From the NCBI GenBank assembly GCA_947683425.1, contig CANTUQ010000078.1, forward strand, positions 1,180,001 to 1,244,000: a stretch of DNA of 64,000 nt. Direction: 5' to 3'. The notes under the pieces were generated by a model, which worked only from the letters and a program-made list of their open reading frames with translations, had not been told where the DNA came from and did not search any database. The translations under genes and the position numbers were made by a program. Source of the DNA: Excoecaria cochinchinensis (lineage: Eukaryota; Streptophyta; Magnoliopsida; Malpighiales; Euphorbiaceae). Positions 1 through 10,677 of this stretch are shown here, piece after piece; the stretch's first letter is position 1; every line of letters starts with the position of its first letter.

Positions 1-480
1 CAAAAATTTTCAAACTAGAAGCAGTCTGGGCCAATTCATCCGCCTCTTAATTAGCTTCTTTACGGACATAATAGAATGTAACCTCTCTGAATGCCTTCAA
101 CATCTGGATAGCAGTAGTGAACTATGGAGCAAGTACACAATTGCATTTGTACTCACCAGAAAGCTGTCTCAGAACCAATTGGGAATCTCCAATAATGGTA
201 ACATCCTCAACTCCTAAATCTTTGAGAATTTCTTTTCCGATCACCAATGAGTCATATTCATCCTGGCTATTAGTGCAATCAAAACCTAAATTGAAGGATA
301 GAGATGTTTTGATACTTGTAGGAGAAATTATATCAACACCTTCTTTATGGCTTTCTCTATACTGGAGCCATCAAATTTCAGAACCCATAGGGACTTTTCT
401 AGTTGGAAAACTCTCAAGTCCACTTCTTTCTTTTTTACTATTTCAACATAAGGGTAACTAGCAAGAAAAGCAGGCAATGC
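1..480 (-). pseudogene. Tat-type second RNase H (aRNH) domain, broken
   Basis: On the minus strand, pieces in different frames read WVLKFDGSS (about 355-390), a CTNSQDEYDSLVIG block (about 235-275) and IIGDSQLVLRQLSGEYKC (about 140-200). These match the first Asp, the Glu region and the DSQLV Asp of the archaeal-type RNase H that Tat elements carry after their ordinary RNase H. The frame changes at least once near 300-350 and a stop follows the CVLAP block. The domain runs on towards the left edge. I infer the fold from motif order only. Confidence 0.7.
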
Positions 481-1935
481 CTACCCTTTCACAGATTTAT
501 AAGGAAGATAGGCTAAAGTAAATTTAGCCAAGGTAATAGCACATTTGCCTATTGTTCCTATGATAAGCGACCTAGTTAACATATATTTAACTAGATTTTT
601 TTGTACCATGAGATACACCTTAGATCTAATCAAATAATGCCTCAATTTAGTGCATGAAAAATATAAAGCCAGGCACAACTCCTCAATAGGTGAATATCTA
701 GTTTCATAGTCACTCAGCATTCTGCTTAAATAATACATTCCCTATTCATGCCATTGTGTATTATGATATGCAACCAACCAACCAACAGAATTAAATGAAG
801 CACAAATATATAGTCTAAGAGGAATACCTTCCTTAAGAGGCATGAGAATAGGAGGTTTGCTGAGATAATCTTTGATTTTGTCAAAAGCAAATTGATGTTG
901 ATCCTTCCATACAAACTTGTCTTCCTTTTTAGATTTAACATGCCAAAAAATTCTTTCACCCTTCCTACCAAATTAGATTTGAACCTCTTCAGGTAATTGA
1001 ATTTCCCAAAGAATTATTGTAGTCCTTTCTTATTATGTGGTAGTTTGGCTTCTATGATTGCCCTTACCTTATTCTTATCCACCTCTACTCCTCTCCGATG
1101 AACCAAAAAGCCAAGAAAGTTTTTGGCTCTGACACCAAAGCCACATTTAAGTGGGTTCAACTTCAATTGATGCATCTGCAGTCTTTCAAATCCCTTTCTC
1201 AAGTGATTAATATGGTTGACTCCTTCTTTGACTTCACCACTATGTCATTGATGTGCAGTTCCATGGAGTTACCAATTAAATCATGGAAAATTGCATTCAT
1301 TGCTCTCTGATAGGTGGCACCAGCATTCTTGAGATGAAATGGCATAATAAGCCATTCAAATGTCCCAATGGCACTTGGGCGCCTAAAGGCAGTCTTGGAT
1401 ATGTCTTCCTCGGCTATAAAAATCTAATTATCCCTTGCAAAATAATCTCAGAAGATCAAAGTCTTATAATTAGCAGCAACATCAATTATAATGTCATTAA
1501 TAAGCACAACACATACATCTTTAGGGTGGTGGCATTCATGTTATTGAAGTCAACACAAACACGAAGTTTTCCATTCTTTTTTACCACATGTTTTATGTTT
1601 TCCAGCCACTGTATATAATAAGTTGGTATGATGAAACTAGCTTTAAGTAAACTTTCAATTTCCTCTTTGACTTTTAATTCCACTTCTTTTGACATCTTCC
1701 TAGGTGGTTGACTGAAACAAAAATATCCAGGTTTAATCGGTATGCGATGTTCTACTAGATTTCTATTTAGCTGAGGCATGTCCTTATATTCCCAAGCAAA
1801 GTAATCTTTAAACTCTTTAAGTAGCTCTAAAATCTTGGACTTTAATTCTAGTTTCAAATAGCTGCTAACATAAGTAACTCTTGGTTCCTTAAGTGTACCT
1901 AGATTGACTTCTTCCAACAAGGTCCTGAACATCAA
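481..1935 (-). pseudogene. Tat-type reverse transcriptase and RNase H, broken
   Basis: Reading leftwards from 1935, the frame gives FAWEYKDMP, VEHRIPIKPG, KEVELKVKEEIESLLKA and KKNGKLRVCVDFNNMN, the standard N-terminal RT signature of Tat and Athila elements. Further pieces are the palm region (1210-1500), RGVEVDKNKVRAI (about 1060-1110) and RNase H fragments (about 730-970) with GWLHIIIHN-type sequence. The polymerase box that normally reads Y-x-D-D reads HIND near 1235-1250, so the first catalytic Asp has become Asn. There are several frameshifts and stops. The 481-738 part is too decayed to assign beyond RNase H or connection sequence. Confidence 0.8.
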
Positions 1936-2740
1936 CTTTTAACTCTTCCAACCTACTAGTTTTTATTTCCAAATGTTCAAACTGAATTTCCTTAATCTCT
2001 TCTTTTGGCAATTCCTTGTATATGATCTCTGAGCCACATACATGAGAAATTTCCTCAAATAAGACTAACTTAACCATAGTCTCTTGTATTTTAACTTTAT
2101 TGATAGTGGATGCAGCTACTGCCAATTCCTCATCAAAGAAACTAATCATCAACTTCCTTAATTCTAAACATAGGAATCGGCCTCCTATAAGGCACGATGT
2201 CCATATTTTTCACCATAACACTAGAATTCTTTAATCTTTCTTTAGAATTGGAAGTAACCACAATTGACTTTGGGTGTCCCTTTTTTTTTCTCCTCAGGAA
2301 CCGAATTGGACCTAATTCTACTTCATAGTAACCTCCCTCTACTGCATCTACTTGTGCTTTAAAAGATTTATTGTTCGGCCAAACTACTTCTACGTCATTC
2401 CCTTTCTAGAATAATAAGAATTGATGAAGAATAGATGGCTCACACCAGTTTGTATGAATTCGATTTCTCTCTAATAGAGCTTGATAATTTGCACTGGAGT
2501 TCACAACAAAAAATGGAGACAATGATGTCTTACTACCAACAGTGATCTTCACGGGTAAGACTCCTAGTGTCTTGGCTAGCTGCCCTATAAAAGCTGACAT
2601 AGATACATCGATTGAAATCAGATCATGCTTAGTCTTCCCCAGAGTATGTAACATTTTCTAAGGCATAATATTAACAGTTGATCCATTGTGTACTACAATC
2701 TTAAAAGTAGGTCTCCCATTTAAGTGAGCTTTAATATACA
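1889..2740 (-). pseudogene. Tat-type aspartic protease region and linker to RT
   Basis: The stretch 2406-2654 encodes MLHTLGKTKHDLI, LPVKITVGSKTS, FFVVNSSANYQALL and NRIHTNWCEPS, matching the Tat protease pattern (ITVGSK, FFVV...YNALLGRDWIH, NWC). Just upstream (about 2655-2700) the active-site loop reads VVHNGSTVNIMP followed by a stop. The usual catalytic Asp is not visible there, so the protease is probably dead. An acidic, lysine-rich linker (1889-2152) joins it to the RT; linkers of this type are usual and have no assigned function. Confidence 0.7.
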
Positions 2741-3412
2741 GGACTTGATGTATTTAGTCAAATGTTCTGCAGGCTTATTAAACACTACTTGTTTTGGTCC
2801 TCTAGATCCTTTGATCTGAATGGTAATGCTATTGCACAACTTAGTTCTATTAAAAGCCTAGTTGTTTCTAAAAATAAGAAGGCAACACAATAGTAGTTGC
2901 ATTACAACTAAAAAGTATGTGTAGTTGTCCTCTATGTCGTCGGTGTCTTTCCTTCTAACAGATTCATCATCCTTTGTGGATTTTCTCCTAAACTTTCTTT
3001 TTTCCTCAGAACTGTTATTCTTCTTTCCATGTACCTGCTCAGTATGTTTTTCTCTATATTTTCAAGTAGCCATTTTCTCTATAGTCTCGTCTTTTAAATA
3101 TGAGACAACAACTGAGTAAACTTCTTATGATAAAGGATATGCCACTCCTCCTTTGGTGAAACAACAGAAGGAATAATAAACCTCAGTTTAGTTTTCTGAT
3201 TCCTGGGAGGTGGCTTCTTCCAACCTTTGATTTTCACCTACTGTAGTTTATCTTTCAATTGGTACATATTCTTTTATGGCCTTCTTGGTATCCACCTTTG
3301 ATGTTGAACCATTATGGCATGTACATCCTTAGCTTTCTGCATCTTTTTCTTGTTAATCATAGACCTTAAATCCATAGTGGCAATAGAGACTGTCACCACT
3401 AGTGAAAATGGA
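2741..3412 (-). other. Tat element linker between gag and protease
   Basis: This is decayed coding sequence on the minus strand. Near 3340-3412 it reads on from the gag side with VVTVSIATMDLRSMINKKK, which resembles the conserved region downstream of Tat gag. The stretch 2900-3120 encodes a lysine- and glutamate-rich, low-complexity piece. I see no catalytic motif. The next element begins at 3413. Confidence 0.5.
3408..3412. repeat. Target duplication ATGGA of solo LTR D (left copy)
   Basis: ATGGA directly precedes the TGTAACACCC terminus and recurs at 34857-34861 directly after the other terminus. Removing the insert restores the Tat gag-side reading. Confidence 0.9.
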
Positions 3413-4532
3413 TGTAACACCCCCTACCCCTACATAGTAAATCGTAACACAACTTAGCCAGTTTACGATGACAAGTGAAGGGTGCCACCGAACTAAACAC
3501 ATTCGTTACATTAACAACTATTAGAAATCAGAATTATAAAATTTCTTCTCGTATCAATACATTGTTCAAAATGTATTGCTAACAAATTCCATAATTTAAC
3601 TTTTCACCTTCAGAAAACCACTTCTTTTATATAACAGTTACAACATATAACTAAGTTATACATTTACAATATAAACTTAAAATACATCAATACACCAAAT
3701 ATATAGAGCTTATACAAAGAACCTATTGATGTGTTGGCCTTAGGAGTTGCTGAATTCCTTGGAGTCACTCCTACCTTCAATATCTACATGGATAGAACAC
3801 CCGTACTAATCATATAGCTTAGTGGGGAACAAACATGATGTGAACAACCTCTCACAAAAGTCGTCAAATGCATGCACTCATAAATGATCATACATATCTT
3901 TGCATCAGTCAAATATTCATTGTCAAAGAACATGGTTATAATGCAAGCATATACTCTCCCTTAACTACTCATAACCACTTAAATATTTGTCACACATTAC
4001 CGAAGACCGTACTATATATCAACATAATTTAAAGATGGTTTAATAATTAAGAAGACATAAACAACTAGTTAGAATCATAAAGTATACATACACATATACA
4101 TATAAACAAATGCATCTCATAAGCATACTTCATATAACTTGATTTATTATATATGGCTATGTACATTTATCTTTTAACAATTATGCACAATAATATTCAT
4201 AACCAGCATGTTCCATATTGTAACACCCTGAAATGTATCCTAAAAGGATTTGTACATGTCTAGGAATATTGGTGATTAAAACTGTATGATTTTATGGTCG
4301 AAGTGATTAAGTTGGAAAAAAAAGAGAAGATATGATCGAGATTAAGAGAAAGGGAAGCAAGGGTAATTTGGTCATTTTGGTATACACGGATTTAATAGAA
4401 TGGAATAGGTAACTATAAGGGCTAATTTATGAGAATGGATTAGTACTGTACCGAATGTATGTAAGTTGTGGTGTCAGGTGTGCCGAAAGGAAGGTGACAT
4501 GTGGGTTTAAGGATAGGATTGAATGGAAGAGG

Positions 4533-4539
4533 TATAAAA
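4533..4539 (+). promoter_or_regulatory. TATA box of LTR S1
   Basis: TATAAAA sits 314 bp from the LTR start in GAGGTATAAAAGGAAG and is followed by purine-rich then pyrimidine-rich leader sequence. The related LTR C has TATAAATAG at the equivalent place. This puts the U3/R border near 350 bp and leaves about 3.3 kb of R plus U5. Confidence 0.6.
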
Positions 4540-4907
4540 GGAAGAGAGAGAATGTGGGAGAGGCAGAAATCTGCTCTCCTCTTTCCCATGTCTCACGTTC
4601 CTCTTCTTCCTCTGCCTTGTTTCAAATCCCTCCCTAATTTCTGTGTTTTTTTTTTTTTTGGATGGGTTAGCAAATTTAAAGGTTGATCAGGTGAGTAATC
4701 AGTTCCTTCCTTCTCCTTCTCCTTCTCCTCTTCTCTAGTTTGGGTTGAGGTTATTTGTATTTTGGGTTAAAGTTTGAGCTTTGGATTTGTTTTGTGTGGA
4801 GGAATTTGGATGAGGAGGTGTATGGAAGAGTATGATAGCAAGTTGAGGCAACCATTTAAGCTAATAGTAGCATAAGAGTTTGAGGTTTGGAAAATTTACA
4901 TGCTTTG

Positions 4908-4911
<4 letters not shown>

Positions 4912-4961
<50 letters not shown>
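4912..4961. repeat. TA dinucleotide microsatellite
   Basis: About 50 bp of TA repeats with one TG interruption, inside solo LTR S1. Confidence 0.95.
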
Positions 4962-6295
4962 CTGTGTATTGATGAATTGCTATTTTGATATATATTTGTT
5001 CAATTGGGTTGCTTGTGTTAATTTGGTTGTGTGGATTTGCTTGGATTCAGAGAGTTTGAATTTCTAGGGGAAACTCTGCCTAGATTTTGCTAGACATTTA
5101 GTGATTGTTTTACCTATAATTTGAGTTATAGATGTCCAAATATTATGAGACCAGTTCTGTTTGAAATCTAAGATAAATACCTAAAAATTTCTCAGAAATG
5201 TTTTTAAGCAAATTCTGGCTCTAAGATCCTTAAAAATGGAAAAAACCGAGGTGTTCTTACTTAGGCAGGCTCACTAGAGCAGTGTAGGTTGTTGAGGTCA
5301 TATCTGACGTTTTAGATGTCCAAATGATTTGAAATTTGTTTCATTTGAAACATAACATCCTAAGAAACAATTATTAAGAGGACATTTGGCCTAAAAATGA
5401 GGTTTAGATCTGGGTTTAGGCGGTTCAAATTTGAAGTGGAAAGCAGTTCTGTTACTATTCTTCGCGAGAGACCTAGAGGAGGCTTCTGTCGCGAGCGCAA
5501 CAGAATCTGCTTGATAAGGGTTTTTATTCTTATTTTGAACCTTTTGGTTGGTAGGAATCATATACCCTCCTCTAGTTTGTGTATTTTAGTATGTTTTTCC
5601 TTTCGAAATACACCCGAACTTCTTCGAAACTTTTTAAGATGTATCCATCATATGTTTAGAGCTTATAAAAGAGTAAATAAATGGCTATCACTTAGGAATA
5701 TAAGTGACTAAGGTTATAAATAAATATATTGGCTAAGGTACTTAAAAATTTAATGAGTCAAACACTTTCAAATACGTCCAATATTGACATGATATATATT
5801 ATGTTAGGAGAATTGAAGTGAAATTCTATAATTTGTATATTGAACTAGTAGAACTTCGGGGTTCTGACCCCCAATTCTTGGGGTACATAGGAAGCTTGGG
5901 ATACCCTTCCAAGTCCAAATCAAATGTTAGAAACTGATTCATGCATAAAGATGACGTTTGACTGGAACTCTAAGTATGCCTTGGTACTTGTTTAAAGGAA
6001 TGTACAATGTATGTGATGAGGTATAGAAAGTTTATTAGGCTATTAGTAATTTGGGTCTCGAGTAGGTTTAATTATGATTTAAAACTGTTATGTAATGTTA
6101 AGATTGAATTAAATAATTATGACATGAACCGAGAAGAAAATAAATCTTTCGTATGTAAATGATTTTTGAAATGACCGTAATTACCGAATAATTCTTGACA
6201 TTTGAATAATATGAGGTGTTTGGATATGTGTCATGTGGGCAAAGAGTTAGTCTGGTATTTTGGGTAGTAGCGCTTAAAGAGAGCTATGCAAACCT

Positions 6296-6510
6296 ATGAT
6301 GGAATGTAACGCTCGTTTCTGTCACGAGTGCGACGGAGAACCTATGATACGATCTTCCGTCGGATGCTCTCTATCACGAACGCGACCTTGTACACGAGCA
6401 CGACGGAAGCCATTTAGCCCTCTATCGTGGACACGACAAGTTGTTGCGAGCGCGACATATGGTGCAATTCGTCTCTGTCGCGAGCGCGACCCTCCCTTTG
6501 CACCATGAAT
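6296..6510. repeat. CpG-rich palindrome cluster in LTR S1
   Basis: A run of imperfect units such as CTGTCGCGAGCGCGAC and ATCGTGGACACGAC in an otherwise AT-rich LTR. The unit type (CTGTCGCG...CGCGACAG) recurs in S2, A, C, E, F and G. Because the units are near-palindromes, both strands give chance Arg/Ser/Asp-rich open frames; these are not proteins. Confidence 0.75.
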
Positions 6511-6632
6511 GTTCATTTGTTTGGTATACTTTGCATGGTTTCTTACTTAAAAATTATATATGAATCAATATGTTCATTTGTTTGGTATACTTTGCATGGT
6601 TTCTTACTTAAAAATTATATATGAATCAATGT
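6511..6632 (+). repeat. 61-bp tandem duplication
   Basis: Two copies (6511-6571 and 6572-6632) beginning GTTCATTTGTTTGGTATAC are essentially identical, indicating a recent slippage-type duplication within S1. Confidence 0.9.
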
Positions 6633-6781
6633 ATGAGCTATAATATGTGATACAATGGAAACCATATATGTAAGTAAGTGATATGAAATTGTGTATTGAG
6701 ATTGAACAATGATATACTATGTGACTAATTGAACAATAATTAGATAAATAATTTAGCCTGCAATAGTCGAGTCGTAGATAG

Positions 6782-6795
6782 ATAGGCATGCCTAT
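6782..6795. promoter_or_regulatory. Conserved 14-bp LTR palindrome (GCATGC core)
   Basis: ATAGGCATGCCTAT is a perfect palindrome. Versions of it occur at the same relative place in every LTR family here except B: 8978-8991, 10464-10477, 11589-11602, 25330-25343, 39410-39423 and 44424-44437, with a decayed copy at 60191-60204. Function is unknown; a dimeric protein site or RNA dimerisation site is possible. Confidence 0.7.
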
Positions 6796-7530
6796 AGAGT
6801 TCTGTTAGCTGCAGCCTCAATGTGTTCTGGACCCTGATCAGGTCACTGTTTGGGTCCTTGTGATCCTTAATGTGTTCGGATCTTGTTTAAGATCCTCAAT
6901 GTGAAAATGTTTTTGAATGAAAATGAAAGAAATTGCTTTTACTTGTACCCACGAGTACTAATGTGTTTACTCGTTATCCACCCACTTTGACTTAGCACGT
7001 AATTAAATGAACAAAAGAATGTGAATGAAATAGTAAGTTATGAATTGAAAAATGTGCATAATGACTTGTAAGAAAGTATGAGATTAAACTTTTGATATGA
7101 ATGTGAAGATATTGTCTATTGTGACTTATATGATGTCTAAATTAGTGCTTCATGCACCTATGTGTTCTTGGATCCTGTATGGATCCCTATGCAAAAATGT
7201 GATAGCACCTTTGAGTGCCTATGAGTTTCAATTTTGTTTCCCTTTGGAATATAAGAATGAGTGAATGACATAAGAGTAATGGTTTAATTTGAAAAAGTAG
7301 TTAAATGAATATAATTATATGTCAGGCATGAGAAATATGAGTAGTGAGTCTTGAAAAGTATGTATTAATTTAATTGTCACTCTATTTGACTAGACTGATG
7401 AACTCAATAAATATGATTTGTTTATGATTAATTATATTCAATAATCGAATAAATCATCAAGTGTGCTTAGAATAGGTATTTATATATATACGATTTTATA
7501 TTGGATATTTTAGTATTGTGTGTTTTGGTT

Positions 7531-7591
7531 GATGACTGCTATGAGTAGTCATCCATATTACGTGTTTTCCCCACTAAGCTTTTGTGCTTAG
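7531..7591 (+). promoter_or_regulatory. Two hairpins near the end of LTR S1
   Basis: The first hairpin has arms GATGACT (7531-7537) and AGTCATC (7547-7553). The second has arms CTAAGC (7574-7579) and GCTTAG (7586-7591) with a TTTTGT loop, in a CCCCACTAAGC context also seen in C, E, G and S2. Both lie 350-400 bp from the 3' end of the LTR, in predicted U5. Function is not known. Confidence 0.6.
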
Positions 7592-9144
7592 CATGGGTGT
7601 ATATCCATACAGGTTTGGAGTCAGTCGTGTCGCTGAGGACAATCTGCAACAGTTTGGCCAACGAGTCTGTAGTAGTTTATTGATTGGAGTTTATAGTTAA
7701 TATTTGTAATGTATTTCATTATTGTTTTTGTATTAAGTGAACAGTATGTAATAAGATTTTAATGAATAGTGTGATGCAAATTATATGTGATTGTCTATCG
7801 TATTATGTGAGTATTTATGAATTAAAGAAATTTTATAGTTCTACTTCTATTATTGTTCCCAGCACGCCTGTAGCATCCTTCACTTGTCGTCGCATACTGC
7901 CTATGTTATCATACAGTGTGCTACGTATGGGTACGGGGTGTTACACATATAATACATATCCATTTGTCAGATACAAAGTAGCCTGCAATGCCTAAGGAAG
8001 TGGATAACGGGTATACAAAATAGTAGGTACCCGTAGGTACAAATTCATTTTTAATTAATTATTTATATTTATGTGATAGAAGGTGACCAAAACGGAGCCG
8101 GCAAAAGACCCAAATGAGCCGAAGTAATTAGCCAAATGGGGTCAACAGTGTAACACCCCTCACCCATACGTAGGGAAGCTTACCCTCTGTAGAGAAGTAA
8201 GTGTCCCGATAAACAAGGGTTGTTACCACACAGAACCGAAGCATACATAAAACATTCAACATAATACATGCATATCTATACATACATAAGTACACTTAAT
8301 AGAAATGGGGTAACAGAAATTTCTCTTTCATTGACATACAAAAATATTTACATAACTGAGTTGCATTACGATAACATCTTTACTTATATACAAAATCAAG
8401 TCTTACAAAAATTACATTTACAATCTGAATATAATCCAAAACTTTAGATCAAAAGATTACAAAAATACAAAAGCCTGAACATCTAATAAAAGCCCATCCT
8501 ATTGTGTTGGTTTTGGCTGCTGCGAAATTTGTCCTCCCAAAAACTCCTACCACTTCCATACCTGCACGAATGAACGACCCGTGCTAAGCCCAATGGCTTA
8601 GTGGGAAAAACAAGATATGAACGACTACTCACAGTGGACGTCAATGCAAACCACATTCATATGACACATACATATAACTATAGCATCATAAGGTTAACCA
8701 TAGGTTCATTCATACATTTCAATAATTCACATAATTCCATGGCAAAACATACACATAATTATGCTTGCAAACTAATGAAGTGGATAACGAGTGAACGCAT
8801 AGGTACCCAAAGGTACAAACAAATAATTTATTTTCTTTTCTTTCTTTTCTTTTCTTTTCTTTTAAACACATAGGGATCTTAAAAAAGCTCCAAACACATA
8901 GAGGATCGCAAGGACCCAAATGCATAGGGACCTAATTAGGGTCCAAGAAACGCATAGGCTGCAGCAAACAGAACTCTATAGGCATGCCTATCTATCCACT
9001 ACGTGACTATTGCAGGCTAAGATATTAATTCATTTATCAATCATACAATGAAACATATTATCATTCACACATTGACACATATATGAATTATAAGTGAGAA
9101 ACCATGCAAAGTACAATAAATAATAACCATTCACAAAACAGGAG

Positions 9145-9412
9145 GGTAGCACCCGCGACATAGATAGATTACACAAAGAAATGCGCTTGCGACGATCAAC
9201 CGTGCTCGCGAGGGAAAGCAGGCAGGCTTCTATCACGCTCGCGACATAGGTCGCACTCACAAAGAGGGTGGTTAGGCTCCTGTCGTGCTCACGCTCGCGA
9301 TGGGATCCACCCGGCAGAAGCTCAGCTATCAAGCTCTCTATCGCGCTCGCGATAAAGGGTGCCTCAGCTGGAGCTCGGTTCCGCACACTCTGTCGCGCTC
9401 TCGATAGTGTCA
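9145..9412. repeat. CpG-rich palindrome cluster in LTR S2
   Basis: Repeated TCTATCGCGCTCGCGA-type and CTGTCGTGCTCACGCTCGCGA-type units, the same class as in the other LTRs, in an AT-rich setting. Open frames rich in Arg and Ser here come from the repeat, not from a gene. Confidence 0.75.
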
Positions 9413-10163
9413 TGTTTCACGTTTTGATTCCAAGCTCAGCAGCTCTCCTCACACCAAACTCCTCCAAAACTCAAACAATCCAACATCAAATGTCAATCCA
9501 CACAACACATGCATCCAAAACATACTTATAATCATGCTAATACCATTTTTCACTCATTAGAAGCAATCAATTAACAAAATTGAACAATTAAACTCAACCA
9601 GATTCACACCTATAAAATTAATAGAATTCCATAAAATCCTTCCAACTTTACATACACAAATCTACTTCCAAATTCCACTCGAAATTGACAAAACCCAACT
9701 CAATCATGCATATAAACATGCTCAATTCACCAATTTTCCAGAAATCCAAATTAATTGTTCAAAGGCACAGAATATACAAAATACACATAAATCCCAAACC
9801 TTATCTCCTATGCTCCTCAACAATCAATTGGCAGAACTCCCACTAATTTCTCCTTCCCTTTTGGCTCTCTAGCTGGAATCTCTGAACAAATCAACACAAT
9901 AGCACGAAATGCTCAAAACCCAAACACATACATAAACATCAACCCAACAAAGAGGAGAAGAAGAAAAAGAAGATGATGATGATGATGAAGAAGAAGAGCA
10001 CTGTCACTTACCCAAAAATCGAGAATTTGCCAAACCAACACAATAATAACAGCAGCTAGAAGATGATCTAGGGCAAGTAGGAAGAAGAAGAAGAAGAAGA
10101 AGACGTGAGGGAAAACGGGAGAGAGGGGCAAATCTGCTCCCTCACGTTTTCTCTCTCTCTTGA

Positions 10164-10172
10164 CTTTTATAG
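10164..10172 (-). promoter_or_regulatory. TATA box of LTR S2
   Basis: The minus strand reads CTATAAAAG about 257 bp from the LTR 5' end, followed by a GAGAGAGAGAA leader, the same arrangement as S1 and C. Confidence 0.55.
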
Positions 10173-10677
10173 TCAATCCCTATCTTCTTTTCTCCCTCCT
10201 GCCACTTGTCACTCATTTGTGGTAAATTTGGCAAATTCCACTTCTAATTCTTCGTTTTTTCTCAACACACACCCAAATCACGTAATTAAAACTAACACAC
10301 ACTTATACCCTTCTAACTTATTAAAACATGCAAATAAGTCCTAAGGCCAACAATAATACACACAAGACTTCTATAAAAAGAATATCAAACCAACCTCAAA
10401 ACCATTAGGGCACAAGTTGGGTCCTTACAAACAGAACAATAGGCTACAATATTTAAGGTTCCTATAGGCATGCCTATCTATCCACAATGCGGACACAAGC
10501 AGGCAACTAATTTTATTGCTCATAAATTTACTTTATATTCATTAATAAATTCAAGTTGTACCATTTATTTCAATTCCTAAGACTTGAACAAATTAATTCA
10601 ATTATTTTATTATGCACATTCAATAAATAATATCATTAAATAAAATAGCATTTGGTTCCATATATTCGATCTATATG

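Larger units (their letters stand above)
4219..7945 (+). mobile_element. Solo LTR S1 (Ty3/gypsy), plus strand
   Basis: It begins TGTAACACCCTGAAATG and ends GGGGTGTTACA, with a perfect CATAT duplication at 4214-4218 and 7946-7950. At 3727 bp with no internal domain, it is a solo LTR. It contains a TATA box (4533), a pyrimidine-rich tract, a TA microsatellite (4912-4961), CpG-rich palindromic sequence (5461-5512 and 6296-6510), a 61-bp perfect tandem duplication (6511-6632), the ATAGGCATGCCTAT palindrome (6782-6795) and a set of short hairpins (6828-7591). It is the same family as C: both share the GAAATGTA(T/C)CC start and a GGGTTCTGA...CATAGGAAGCTTGG block. Short frames inside it are not genes. 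Confidence 0.92.
8159..10429 (-). mobile_element. Solo LTR S2 (Ty3/gypsy), minus strand
   Basis: The termini are TGTAACACCCCTCACC at 8159 and GGGTCCTTACA at 10429. AACAG is duplicated at 8154-8158 and 10430-10434. The length is 2271 bp with no internal region. On the minus strand it has a TATA box (10164-10172), a purine-rich leader including GAA repeats (about 9950-10105), a CpG-rich palindrome cluster (9145-9412), the ATAGGCATGCCTAT palindrome (8978-8991), short hairpins and a CTAAGCC...GGCTTAG stem (about 8584-8601). Its order of motifs matches S1 and C although the sequence is a different family. Confidence 0.92.
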
